In this document: positions 28,933-36,835 of the stretch, in pieces
Numbering within the stretch: position 1 is the first letter of the stretch
Layout: each line of letters starts with the position of its first letter
DNA from: a bacterium
GTDB taxonomy: Bacteria; Armatimonadota; Chthonomonadetes; Chthonomonadales; Chthonomonadaceae
Reading direction: 5' to 3'
NCBI GenBank assembly: GCA_021777995.1
Contig: JAJYCW010000007.1
Span: 1-64,000 of the forward strand
Length of the DNA stretch: 64,000 nt
The notes under the pieces: model-generated
Told to the model about the DNA's origin: nothing
Database searches by the model: none
What the model saw: the letters and a program-made list of their open reading frames with translations, nothing else
Program-made: the position numbers and the translations under genes

Positions 28933-29462
28933 TTGAGTCGGCACGCTTACCGAAGCCATTTAGGACATCCCCCAGAAGGTGTAAGCTGGGCGCAACGATA
29001 CATAAGGCGATATGTGAGCAGTACCGGCGCCGCCGTACTTGCTCCCGCTGGATGGGTAGAGTCGCCCGGCCGCGAGGAGTTGACAATTGCCCGGCATCTA
29101 GCCGTCAATGGGTTGGATGTACTGTATCGTGAGATTAGCCCCGAGCCAAAGGCGCGATACCCTGACACCTTTTTGGATCGTCATCAAGGTTGGGAAACGT
29201 GGGAATTTAAGCGGCAGACCGGCAGCGCAACTAACCCATCCAGAAATATCTCTCAATTACTGAGAGAAGGAACGAAGCAGGCTTCCAATGTGATGATATA
29301 TGTGACGCGCAGCCAGACAACCTCAAGCAATATTATAAGGGCCTGCGCAGCGCATTGCAGGCTGATATCTCCGGCCAATTGAGAACAATTGGGATACTGA
29401 TGAATAATGGTTCATTAACTTTTACGAGAGAAGGAAAAGATGAAAACATCGTCGGATTATGA
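28933..29462 (+). pseudogene. CdiA-type tRNase toxin domain, frameshifted (phage MuF/CDI toxin relic)
   Basis: The first frame (28933-29382, TTG start) contains a nuclease-like domain: GREELTIARHL, then YPDTFLD and WEFKRQT, matching the D...ExK order of the PD-(D/E)XK-like tRNA nucleases at the C-termini of CdiA and of phage MuF minor head proteins. After ASNVMIYVTR the frame goes into an unlikely sequence. Another frame picks up from about 29308 with QPDNLKQYYKGLRSALQADI, then QLRTIGILMNNG, and stops at 29462, which is the expected end of such domains. One indel near 29303-29312 therefore breaks the gene. A TGA directly upstream at 28921 shows that the N-terminal carrier part is also lost. 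Family assignment is by motif recognition only. Confidence 0.7.
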
Positions 29463-29694
29463 TAATTTTAAGGAGACATTGATAGAAGCGAAATCGCGAG
29501 GTTTTTTTGATAAATTCAGCGGTTTGGTTATGATCGGTCGCGTTGGGTATGCATATGAACGGGGGGACATAACTCTCGCTTAATGCGACGAACTTAAGTA
29601 GCTCATTTTTCCGGAATTTCGGACCAAATATGCACGGGCTATAGAAGTGGGAAGTACGGGAATTCCTGATGAGGCATTAGAACACACTCCGTAA
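29440..29694 (+). pseudogene. Immunity-like gene with two in-frame nonsense codons
   Basis: ATG 29440, behind AAGGA, lies inside the 3' end of the toxin frame, the usual place for a cognate immunity gene. The frame runs 47 codons to TAA 29581, then continues in the same frame past TAG 29599 to TAA 29692, giving 84 codons in all. Around the stops the text reads YERGDITLA-stop-CDELK-stop-LIFPEF. Restoring GAA for TAA and AAG for TAG would give a smooth helix (TLAECDELKKLIFPEF), so single-base nonsense changes are likely. The 47-residue product could still exist. No named immunity family was recognised. Confidence 0.55.
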
Positions 29695-29730
29695 CCTGCT
29701 TGTGTATTAATAAATAGACTGTAAACACGC

Positions 29731-29779
29731 GAGCACGCCACGCTCTCCTTACCGGGAGTTCGTTGCGTGCTCATTTTTT
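29731..29779 (+). terminator. Terminator-like hairpin between immunity relic and scaffold relic
   Basis: GAGCACGC (29731-29738) pairs perfectly with GCGTGCTC (29765-29772), an inner TCC/GGA can also pair, and ATTTTTT follows at 29773-29779. It ends the toxin/immunity transcript and stands 11 bp before the ribosome binding site region of the next frame. Confidence 0.8.
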
Positions 29780-29790
29780 CAGGAGGCGTA

Positions 29791-30075
29791 ATGAGCGCTG
29801 ATAATGCAGGCCAGGTGCCGGCATCGGGAACAGCATGCCAGGTGCCGGCTAATGGAACCCAACAGGAAACAGGTTCTGCGCCACCGCAGTCTGGCGCTGC
29901 GGCCGCACAAACCACCTTTGATGCCGAGTATGTGAGAGCATTGCGGGATGAAGCGGCAAAGCATCGCACGGAGAAAACCTCGATCGAGGCAGAGCTTAGG
30001 AAACTACACGATGCCCATCTCAGCGATACGGAGCGTGAGGCAGATCGGCTTGAGGAGCTTTCGGCATATGTCTAA
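29791..30075 (+). pseudogene. Truncated phage capsid scaffolding-like protein
   Basis: 94 codons from ATG 29791 with an ideal GGAGG 5 nt upstream. The N-terminus is Gly/Ala/Gln/Pro-rich and disordered. The rest is a charged helix (EYVRALRDEAAKHRTEKTS, ELRKLHDAHLSDTEREADRL) that is typical of phage capsid-assembly scaffolding proteins. Those are usually 150-220 residues, and here the helix stops soon after EELSAYV with no continuation in any frame. The 3' half therefore appears deleted. It follows a toxin/immunity pair exactly where the scaffold gene follows the MuF minor head gene in many phages. It could also be an unrelated coiled-coil protein. Confidence 0.5.
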
Positions 30076-30128
30076 ATCGTGCATGCACCTCACATTAGCG
30101 GATTGTTTTACTTTACACTTCATTCAAT

Positions 30129-30233
30129 CTTGCGAAAAAGCGTTGCCTGGGATCTTCCAGTTTGGTGGGACCAACACCTCTAGAAGAGTGCGCTTTAGAC
30201 TGTGGCAACCTGCTGTTCTCACTTTTTCGTGAG
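30129..30233 (+). ncRNA. Candidate structured RNA of unknown class
   Basis: A long nested fold is visible. A 12-bp outer stem joins CTTGCGAAAAAG (30129-30140) to CTTTTTCGTGAG (30222-30233) with two G-U pairs. A one-sided 12-nt loop follows, then GTTGCC (30142-30147) with GGCAAC (30204-30209). Inside, TCTTC pairs with GAAGA, and TTGGT-GGG-ACCAA forms a terminal hairpin. The shape, a long rod with an asymmetric bubble, recalls 6S-like RNAs but is shorter, and no family signature was matched. It lies in a 315-bp gap between the scaffold relic and the next gene. Strand is not determined by sequence. Confidence 0.35.
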
Positions 30234-30390
30234 CTTAAGGGGGATTTAGTCCTCTAAATTGCAATTGCTGAATACACTTTAAGTATTGGAGCGCAAAGTT
30301 CGCGAACAAGTTGTCACGTACGAGCGTCTATTTCGTATGTACGCTTAACGAATAGGGGTTGAGACTCTAAAGCGTATAGGGAGGCAACCG

Positions 30391-31941
30391 GTGAACCAAC
30401 TTGATATTAGAGTACAGACAGCTCCGACCGGCACTACTTCTGGTTCAATTGCGCCAGAGCTTATGGGCGCTGCCGAGCTGATACTTTCTCAATTTGGGGC
30501 CCGTACAGTAACATTTCTTTCGAGCCCGAGATTAATGCCAGATGGCAAAATGATACCGGCACGAATGAGCGCCAATGATGCCTACTCTGCGTTGGAAGAA
30601 GCGTGTGTAAAGATGGCGCGTGTTGCGGTGAGAAATTACACCTCGCACGTCTCACTGCAAGACTATTCCTTTGCCACCGCGTTAAGCAAGATATTTCCAG
30701 ATCCAGTAGCCTATCTGGCACGTGCGATACGATCTGTGCTGAGTGATGAGGGGAGGGCGGCACGGCACGAGGTGCCTACCGTCTCGCTAGATCAGCCCGT
30801 CAGCACGCTGGGTGATAACGCTATTTGCCTTAGAGACACTCTGGCAGATCCTTCGAGCGAGAGTCGACCCGAAGAGGTCCTGATAGAACAGGATGAAAAG
30901 GCGGAGTTCCGGGCTGCTCTGTCAAAGGCGATGGAGCAGCTCTCCCCCAGCTATTACAATGCGCTGCAGGCCGATCTGGATCGAGAGCGTCGCAGGGAAC
31001 GGGGAGAACCCGTAGGCCCTGAAACAGACCGCGAACGTCAGAACGTATGTCGCGCGCGTGCTGCATTGGCCAAACTGGTTTCTCGGCAGTGTGGCCGCGA
31101 GAATATCTACAGCCAGATCGTCGCACAGCCCCGTGCTCCCCGCGCAACGCCGAAAGTGCGAAGGAATGCTGGCTGGAATATCGATCGTCAAACGCGCCTG
31201 TTCGAGCGCATACTGCAGTATAGCTGGCAGCAGCGTGCCGCTGGTGCGGCAGGCGACTGCCCGAATATGGAAGAAGCCATTGTGAACGAGGTGAACGCGC
31301 CACGGACACAAGAGCCACCTACTCCTGAGATGCGGCGGATGATGCGCGTAATGGATACCTACACGCTTAACGACAATCCCATAGCGGGAGATGCAGCTGC
31401 TCAATGCCTTTACGACAGCGCTCGCCGCGAGCGGAAGGCCGGAAACCTTGAGTCAGCAATACGGCTTTACAGAGAAGCATATGAGGCGCAACCAGCATTC
31501 TACGCTGCACTGAACGAGGCGAGTGTGCTACTAATGCAGCTTGGTAGACTGCGCGAAGCACTTGAACAGTTTCTCCTCATCATAGATCGTCCAGATTCTG
31601 GGGGCGAGAGATTTATTGCTGCAACAAATGCTGCAGATATCTATCTCACATGGTATGATTCAGGCAGAAATCGTGATCGGAATATAGAGCGAGCGACACT
31701 CTATGCTCGTCTGGCGATGCAGCGCCCTTCACCGATGCGAGCGAGCAACCTGATTTTGGCATACGTCAAGGATCGGTATTATTTAGAGGCCAGGCAGGTT
31801 CTGGAGTCAATGGTGGCGCAAAACAGTGCGCAGTGCCCCGCCCAGAAGTTATTGCAAACGCTTGCCCAAATTCGCGACAGCGACCTCATTGCCTGGTGGT
31901 ACTGGCTTGAGGAAGAGTTAGGAAAGGAACAATCACTGTGA
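30391..31941 (+). CDS. Sigma-70-like N-terminal region fused to TPR repeats
   Basis: 516 residues with a GTG start behind GGGAGG. Residues about 50-210 look like a degenerate sigma-70 factor: an alpha-helical region 2-like part ending in DPVAYLARAIRSVL, then LDQPVSTLGDNAICLRDTL, ESRPEEVLIEQDEKAEF and ALSKAMEQLSP, which parallel the LDxPV..D.xxLxDxLAD.....P linker of group 1-3 sigma factors. Region 4 with its helix-turn-helix is not obvious. After a basic linker come TPR repeats (about 325-480; LYDSARRERKAGNLESAIRLYREAYEAQP). It may be a sigma/anti-sigma-like regulator. The next small gene overlaps its stop. Confidence 0.6.
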   Translation: MNQLDIRVQTAPTGTTSGSIAPELMGAAELILSQFGARTVTFLSSPRLMPDGKMIPARMSANDAYSALEEACVKMARVAVRNYTSHVSLQDYSFATALSKIFPDPVAYLARAIRSVLSDEGRAARHEVPTVSLDQPVSTLGDNAICLRDTLADPSSESRPEEVLIEQDEKAEFRAALSKAMEQLSPSYYNALQADLDRERRRERGEPVGPETDRERQNVCRARAALAKLVSRQCGRENIYSQIVAQPRAPRATPKVRRNAGWNIDRQTRLFERILQYSWQQRAAGAAGDCPNMEEAIVNEVNAPRTQEPPTPEMRRMMRVMDTYTLNDNPIAGDAAAQCLYDSARRERKAGNLESAIRLYREAYEAQPAFYAALNEASVLLMQLGRLREALEQFLLIIDRPDSGGERFIAATNAADIYLTWYDSGRNRDRNIERATLYARLAMQRPSPMRASNLILAYVKDRYYLEARQVLESMVAQNSAQCPAQKLLQTLAQIRDSDLIAWWYWLEEELGKEQSL

Positions 31942-32126
31942 AAACATTCCCCCTGAAGTCTTTCATAGCACTCGGTGTTGTATTGGCAGGATTGGCGATC
32001 GGCCAGAATGGAGTAGTAGCAGTAACCAATCCCAATACCAGTACACAGATTCAACATGGCTACGCCCATGCACGCATAGCCGATGGTGTGGAGACGCACG
32101 GCAAAAACTCACCTAAACCGGCATAA
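31938..32126 (+). CDS. Small exported peptide, unknown
   Basis: 62 residues beginning with GTG that overlaps the upstream TGA (GTGA). The N-terminus is a signal peptide: MKTFPLKSFIALGVVLAGLA, with likely cleavage before or after QNGVVA. The mature peptide of about 35 residues is polar and unrecognised. Overlap with the sigma-like/TPR gene and a hairpin after it argue for a real gene. It may be a secreted peptide whose expression is tied to the upstream regulator. Confidence 0.5.
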   Translation: MKTFPLKSFIALGVVLAGLAIGQNGVVAVTNPNTSTQIQHGYAHARIADGVETHGKNSPKPA

Positions 32127-32159
32127 AGCGGTTCATCGACCGATGAGGTTTTACTTTTG

Positions 32160-32191
32160 AAGTCGGCTAGCAAGCGTGGTCTAGCCGACTT
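32160..32191. terminator. Bidirectional hairpin between convergent genes
   Basis: A perfect 11-bp inverted repeat, AAGTCGGCTAG (32160-32170) and CTAGCCGACTT (32181-32191), with a 10-nt loop lies between the small exported peptide gene and glcF, which end towards each other. T-richness follows only loosely on the plus strand (GGCTTTT). Confidence 0.75.
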
Positions 32192-32224
32192 TGACGGCTT
32201 TTAGTTGCCTCGTTGTTGTTACGC

Positions 32225-33505
32225 CTACCGGTAAGCAAAGTCCAATAGCTCCACGGGATGGCAGATTTTGATTTTCAACCCCTGCTCCTCCAAGCCCTGC
32301 TCAATCCATGCGAGACAGCCAGGATTCCCCGTTACTATGGTCGTAGCGCCTGTTTTGCGAATATGCTCCACCTTGCGTGCAAGAAGCTGTGCGGCTAATG
32401 CTGGCTCAGTAATGTTATAGGTTCCTGCGCTTCCGCAACAAGTATCTGCTTCTTCCATTTCCACAAGCTTTAATCCCGGTATGCGGCCTAACAACGCTCT
32501 AGGCTGTTCGCGTATCTTCTGAGCGTGTGCTAGGTGGCAGGCATCGTGGTACGAAACAGTCTCCGCGATCATATTCGCCATTGGTGCTGGGCCAATTTCC
32601 TCCAGCCATTCACATATGTCGCGTACCTTGTCGCTAATGATCTTTGCTCGCTCGCAATATGCTTTGTCATCTCGCAGTAATGTTCCATATTCGCGAAGCG
32701 TGGAGCCGCATCCAGCAGAGTTTATCACGAGCGCGTCGATTTCATTCAGGTAGGGAGTGAGGCTGTCAATAAGAGCCCTACACCGGACAAGTGCATCCTC
32801 ATGCAAGCCAGAGTGAAGATGCAGTGCACCGCAACAAGCCGCGTGTGGCGGCGCGATCACCTCACAACCATTGGCCTGCAGCACCCGCACGGTTGCCTCG
32901 TTCGTTGAGGCAAAAAGAACGCGCATGACACAGCCCTCTAAAATCGCGACCGTATACCGTTTGGAAGTGCGGGCAGACGAACGTTCTGGAATTGCACGAG
33001 CCCCTGCATCACCATGGGAATGTGGTAGCTTTGGAGGAGCTGAGCTGCCGCCGGAAAGAAGACGTGCGGCAAAGGTCGGCATGCGGCCGTGGGTGAGGGT
33101 ACCGGTGTACTTACCAGCAGCCAGCGAGACCGAAAGCAGCTTCGGGTTCGTTAGCACATTTAACAACTGTTTTCTTGCAAAGGCTTGGAAGGGCGGCCTA
33201 AGATGGGTACTTTCCATATGAGTACGTGCCATCTCCAGTATCGAGCCATACTCTACGCCGCTTGGACACGCGGTTTCGCATGCACGACAACCCAGACAGG
33301 TGTCCAGGGCATGCATAACGTTGTGATCAAGCGATACAGTGCCTTCCTGCCAGCTTTTAACAAGGTAGATACGACCGCGCGGACTCAGCGTCTCCTGCCC
33401 CGTTAAGCGAAACGTCGGGCAGGCGTCCAGGCAGAATCCACATCGTATGCACCGGTCAGTCTTGCTGGCTAATTCAGTGAATGGGCTGCCTTCCACTGGT
33501 TCCAT
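32225..33505 (-). CDS. glcF: Glycolate oxidase iron-sulfur subunit (GlcF/LutA-type)
   Basis: 426 residues from ATG 33505, preceded by AAGGAGAG; the frame extends seven codons upstream. Two 4Fe-4S ferredoxin motifs are present, CIRCGFCLDACPTF and CLGCRACETACPSG. Two cysteine-rich CCG domains follow (PPHAACCGALHLHSG and MEEADTCCGSAGTYNI), the layout of GlcF and related heterodisulfide-reductase-like subunits. With GlcD and GlcE it oxidises glycolate to glyoxylate and passes electrons to the membrane; neither glcD nor glcE is in the window. It is transcribed in the same direction as the upstream mnmE, with about 60 bp between them. Confidence 0.9.
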   Translation of the reverse strand: MEPVEGSPFTELASKTDRCIRCGFCLDACPTFRLTGQETLSPRGRIYLVKSWQEGTVSLDHNVMHALDTCLGCRACETACPSGVEYGSILEMARTHMESTHLRPPFQAFARKQLLNVLTNPKLLSVSLAAGKYTGTLTHGRMPTFAARLLSGGSSAPPKLPHSHGDAGARAIPERSSARTSKRYTVAILEGCVMRVLFASTNEATVRVLQANGCEVIAPPHAACCGALHLHSGLHEDALVRCRALIDSLTPYLNEIDALVINSAGCGSTLREYGTLLRDDKAYCERAKIISDKVRDICEWLEEIGPAPMANMIAETVSYHDACHLAHAQKIREQPRALLGRIPGLKLVEMEEADTCCGSAGTYNITEPALAAQLLARKVEHIRKTGATTIVTGNPGCLAWIEQGLEEQGLKIKICHPVELLDFAYR

Positions 33506-33567
33506 GCTCTCTCCTTGGTCTAGCATACGGTTGTACCGTGTACGATTAGGAAAACGTACTACGGTGC

Positions 33568-34974
33568 TTACTTACCTACGCAGAAGTCTTTAAAGATTCT
33601 GTGAATGAGTTCATCCGGCGCTCCTTCGCCTGTGATCTCGGCGAGAGCGTCCACGGCTTCGTGAAGATCGATTGTGATAAAATCCGCAGGCATCAAACTG
33701 TTCGTGGACATCACGGCGCGCTGCAGGCTCTCTATGGCCCTACTGCATGCAGTTTCGTGCCGCAGCCTGGTTATACCCACGGCCTCAATCGACTCGGATC
33801 GCGGTGCAATAGCTTGCTGTAGTAAGGGGAGTCCTTCGCCCGTGCGAGCAGAAACCTTTAGCGCGGGGCCTGTTGTACCCAACAGTTGCTCAAGCTGAGC
33901 TGCCACTGCAGCTGCCTGGCTGTCCGATGCTAGATCGCATCGGTTTACAACTGCTAATACCCGCACACCGGCCTGCTGTGCCGTACGAAGCGCCCGTTCA
34001 TCTTCGGATGTAACTCCAGTTTTCGCATCGGCCACTGCAATGATTGTATCGGCCATGGCAGCGGCACTTTCTGCCCGTTGGACACCTTGCTGCTCAACGA
34101 TATCCACTGTATCGCGCAAGCCGGCAGTATCAACAAGTGTTACAGGTACACCATGGATGTTTGCTGCCTCCTGAAGAATATCCCGGGTAGTGCCTGCGGT
34201 ATCGGTTACAATAGCCCTTTCGTAGCCCAGAAGGCGGTTTAGCAGCGAAGATTTACCAACATTAGGCTTGCCAAGAATGACTACATTCAGCCCTTCTCGA
34301 ACCATTCGACCTTGAAGTGCTCCGTTAAGCAACATACGTAGTTTATCGATTATGGCGCTGATATTGGCTGAGATGATTTCGCGATCTAGCTCTGGAACCT
34401 CATCGCTGTAATCAATCGTCACCTCCACTGCAGCGAGAACGCCAACAATGTCGCTACGCAGTTCTGAGCACACGCGTGAAAGACCGCCGTCAAGCTGACG
34501 GCGCGCAGATTGAACCGCTGCATTTGTTCGCGCATGTATCAAGTCCGCTACAGCTTCCGCCTGTACGAGATCCATGCGGCCGTTGAGGAATGCACGCATT
34601 GTGAACTCCCCCGGATTCGCCAAGCGTATACCATATTGAAGTACTGTGTTTAACACCATCGCGGTAACTGTGCTTCCGCCGTGGCAAGAGATTTCCGCCG
34701 TATCTTCCCCGGTGTACGAGTGCGGTGCGTGCATCACCAGTAGCACGACGTCATCGATCTTGTTGCCGTTCTTGTCTACTATTGCCCCATACCGCGCGGT
34801 ATAGGCGGTTTGTGGTTCTGAATGCTTTCTGCAAGCTATAAAAGTGCTCTCCGCAACACTCAACGCTATGGGACCGCTGATACGGACAACGGCCAACCCC
34901 GCTTCGCCGGGTGCAGTAGCAATAGCGGCAATTGTGTCATTGTTCGGGGCAAATATCGTAGGGTCACTCCTCAT
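33568..34974 (-). CDS. mnmE: tRNA uridine-5-carboxymethylaminomethyl modification GTPase MnmE
   Basis: 468 residues, full length. An N-terminal formyl-THF-binding domain (IAAIATAPGEAGLAVVRISGP) is followed by a helical domain and a GTPase domain inserted in it: G1 GKPNVGKS (235-242), the K-loop-type switch DTAGTTRD, G3 DTAG and G4 NRCD. The C-terminus is FCVGK with the invariant cysteine (Cys465) of the CxGK motif. With MnmG it adds the cmnm5 group to the wobble uridine of tRNAs. Here mnmE is not next to rnpA, yidC, jag or mnmG. The start has no good ribosome binding site, so a slightly different start is possible. Confidence 0.97.
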   Translation of the reverse strand: MRSDPTIFAPNNDTIAAIATAPGEAGLAVVRISGPIALSVAESTFIACRKHSEPQTAYTARYGAIVDKNGNKIDDVVLLVMHAPHSYTGEDTAEISCHGGSTVTAMVLNTVLQYGIRLANPGEFTMRAFLNGRMDLVQAEAVADLIHARTNAAVQSARRQLDGGLSRVCSELRSDIVGVLAAVEVTIDYSDEVPELDREIISANISAIIDKLRMLLNGALQGRMVREGLNVVILGKPNVGKSSLLNRLLGYERAIVTDTAGTTRDILQEAANIHGVPVTLVDTAGLRDTVDIVEQQGVQRAESAAAMADTIIAVADAKTGVTSEDERALRTAQQAGVRVLAVVNRCDLASDSQAAAVAAQLEQLLGTTGPALKVSARTGEGLPLLQQAIAPRSESIEAVGITRLRHETACSRAIESLQRAVMSTNSLMPADFITIDLHEAVDALAEITGEGAPDELIHRIFKDFCVGK

Positions 34975-35013
34975 CTTATCTGTTGTACACCCGGAAGGTG
35001 GTCACAGGTTTCA

Positions 35014-35049
35014 TGGTATATAATGTACCAAGTATCTATGGTACCGGTA
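35014..35049 (+). promoter_or_regulatory. Operator-like half-site array over the metal-efflux promoter
   Basis: Between the divergent mnmE and the NicO-like gene, half-sites alternate: TGGTA (35014-35018), TACCA (35026-35030) and TGGTA (35039-35043), followed by TACCGGTA (35042-35049). GTACCA-N8-TGGTAC (35025-35044) is a perfect 6-8-6 inverted repeat. A TATAAT box (35019-35024) is enclosed by the first two half-sites. A metal-responsive repressor overlapping the -10 box is a reasonable guess, but no regulator gene is adjacent. Confidence 0.5.
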
Positions 35050-35077
35050 TTTGGCAGGAAAAGAACTAAACTCATAA

Positions 35078-35806
35078 ATGGACTTTCACATCTCGGCAGC
35101 TTCCACAACAGTAGGGGCGATATTGTCGGCGGCTGCTCTCATAGCAGTGATGCACGCGATGTTACCGTCACACTGGCTCTCATTTGTGTTAATGGGACGC
35201 GCTCGGAAGTGGAGCAGAAGCCGTACGTTAATGTCGGTAGCCGCTGCCGGGACGGGGCACGTGCTTCTCACTGCCATCCTTGGCCTGTTACTAGCTCGTG
35301 CCGGTGCCGCCATTTTGCATCAGCTACCTCCTTGGGCGGAGCAGGCAGGGATTTCAGCTGTACTTGTTTTCCTGGGTGTCGTTTTTATAATATCGAACAT
35401 CCGCGGTGCGGGCCACATCCATCTGCATTTTCATGTTCCAGGTACCGAACATGAACACCACGACCATAGCAAAATCGAGCCGACGTTACCTCCTCGTGAT
35501 CAAGCTGTGCCGTTTGGTCGTGCAGATAAAGCAGCTATGGGGGCGCTGGTGCTCGGGCTAATATTTTCCCCGTGCCTCGATATGCTGCCGCTCTACGTAG
35601 GTTGTTCTGGGATGGGTACCTGGGTATTGTTGGGTATAAGCCTTCTGTTTCTACTCATAACACCCCCGTTGATGGTTCTTCTGGTTGCACTATCGCTTTC
35701 GGGGCTGGCCCAACTCAAACTAGCGTGGTTAGAACGGTACGAGGGCATGCTTGCCGGGGTGCTCATGGTGGTACTTGGAATTGCACTTTTGACAGTGATT
35801 AAGTGA
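35078..35806 (+). CDS. NicO/UreH-type metal efflux membrane protein
   Basis: 242 residues with about six helices. The first carries an HAMLPSHWLSF motif, followed by SVAAAGTGHVLLTAILGLLL, the HxxxxxH and GHxLLT patterns seen in NicO/UreH-like nickel/cobalt transporters. The loop in the middle is histidine-rich (HIHLHFHVPGTEHEHHDHSK), a probable metal sensor or chelator. The second half repeats the first fold with FSPCLDMLPLY. Such proteins export Ni or Co, or form part of a permease. A CDF exporter gene follows after 27 bp, supporting a role in metal homeostasis. The metal is not fixed by sequence. Confidence 0.75.
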   Translation: MDFHISAASTTVGAILSAAALIAVMHAMLPSHWLSFVLMGRARKWSRSRTLMSVAAAGTGHVLLTAILGLLLARAGAAILHQLPPWAEQAGISAVLVFLGVVFIISNIRGAGHIHLHFHVPGTEHEHHDHSKIEPTLPPRDQAVPFGRADKAAMGALVLGLIFSPCLDMLPLYVGCSGMGTWVLLGISLLFLLITPPLMVLLVALSLSGLAQLKLAWLERYEGMLAGVLMVVLGIALLTVIK

Positions 35807-35833
35807 TGGAAGTGCCAGGGGAGTAGCTACGAA

Positions 35834-36835
35834 ATGGGAGACAAGCCGCATTTGGAAGAGCATGATCACCACTGCTGCAGTGGTGGCCCCGGACATACGC
35901 ATAGCGCGAGAGGTATCGCAGGACCGCGATTAGCCGCATCGCTGGTGCTAACATTGGGATTCGTGGTCTTCGAAATAGTTGCAGCCGCCCGGGCGAACAG
36001 CCTCGCATTGCTATCGGATGCGGGCCACAATTTTACAGATGCGCTCGCCCTAATGCTCTCCTGGTATGCCATTCATGCCGCAACAAAGCCTGCCTCGCAA
36101 CGACGTACCTACGGGTACCACAGGGTTTCTATCCTAACCGCATTGGTAAATGCAGTGACGTTGGTGGGTATAGCGCTGCTGATTGCCGAGGAGGGGTTAA
36201 CGCGGCTTATTCGTCCAGAAGCCGTACACTCCAACATCATGATTATAACGGCCGCTGCTGCCATTGTTATAAATCTGGCAATTGCACTAGGGCTGCGGGG
36301 GGAGGCTGCCCGCAGTGTGAACGTTCGTAGTGCGTTTATCCATATGGCCGGTGACGCTGTCGCATCCTTAGGTGTGGTGGTCGCCGGCGTAGTGATTCAC
36401 TACACTGGCTGGCAAATACTCGACCCTGCGATATCAATCGTGCTGGCGGCCATTATCGGCTTCTCGTCGTGGTCGATCATTTCCGAGACCGTTAATATAT
36501 TATTAGAGGGAGTTCCGAAAGGTATCAATCTTGAAGCACTTACCTCTGATATTCTCGCAATCTCCGGTGTCTCGGCGGTTCACGACTTGCATGTTTGGTC
36601 TATTGCTGACGAGATGAACGCCCTTTCGTGTCACCTTACGGTCGACCCGGAGGTCGACCTGGCGACGAGCAAGGTGGTTTCAACAGTTAAGCAGTTGCTC
36701 GAATCACGGTATCAGGTTGATCACAGCACAATTGAAACCGAGTGCGACGGGTGTACCCACGATGGACCATTTCACTGTTTGGGTGCTTCCGACTCCTCAA
36801 TGTTAGCCGGATCCTGGGGTCGCGACAAGTCCTGA
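35834..36835 (+). CDS. Cation diffusion facilitator (CzcD/ZnT-like) exporter
   Basis: 333 residues, six helices. The start contains a His/Cys-rich chelating segment (HDHHCCSGGPGHTH). Metal site A residues are in SDAGHNFTDA (helix II) and HMAGDAVASLG (helix V), both with the HxxxD pattern typical of Zn/Co/Cd-type CDFs. The cytoplasmic end has a ferredoxin-like fold with HDLHVWSI and SCHLTV, plus a His/Cys-rich tail (CDGCTHDGPFHC). It should export Zn2+ or a similar ion by proton antiport. It is co-transcribed with the NicO-like gene. The 3' end overlaps the convergent gene by 64 bp. Confidence 0.93.
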   Translation: MGDKPHLEEHDHHCCSGGPGHTHSARGIAGPRLAASLVLTLGFVVFEIVAAARANSLALLSDAGHNFTDALALMLSWYAIHAATKPASQRRTYGYHRVSILTALVNAVTLVGIALLIAEEGLTRLIRPEAVHSNIMIITAAAAIVINLAIALGLRGEAARSVNVRSAFIHMAGDAVASLGVVVAGVVIHYTGWQILDPAISIVLAAIIGFSSWSIISETVNILLEGVPKGINLEALTSDILAISGVSAVHDLHVWSIADEMNALSCHLTVDPEVDLATSKVVSTVKQLLESRYQVDHSTIETECDGCTHDGPFHCLGASDSSMLAGSWGRDKS

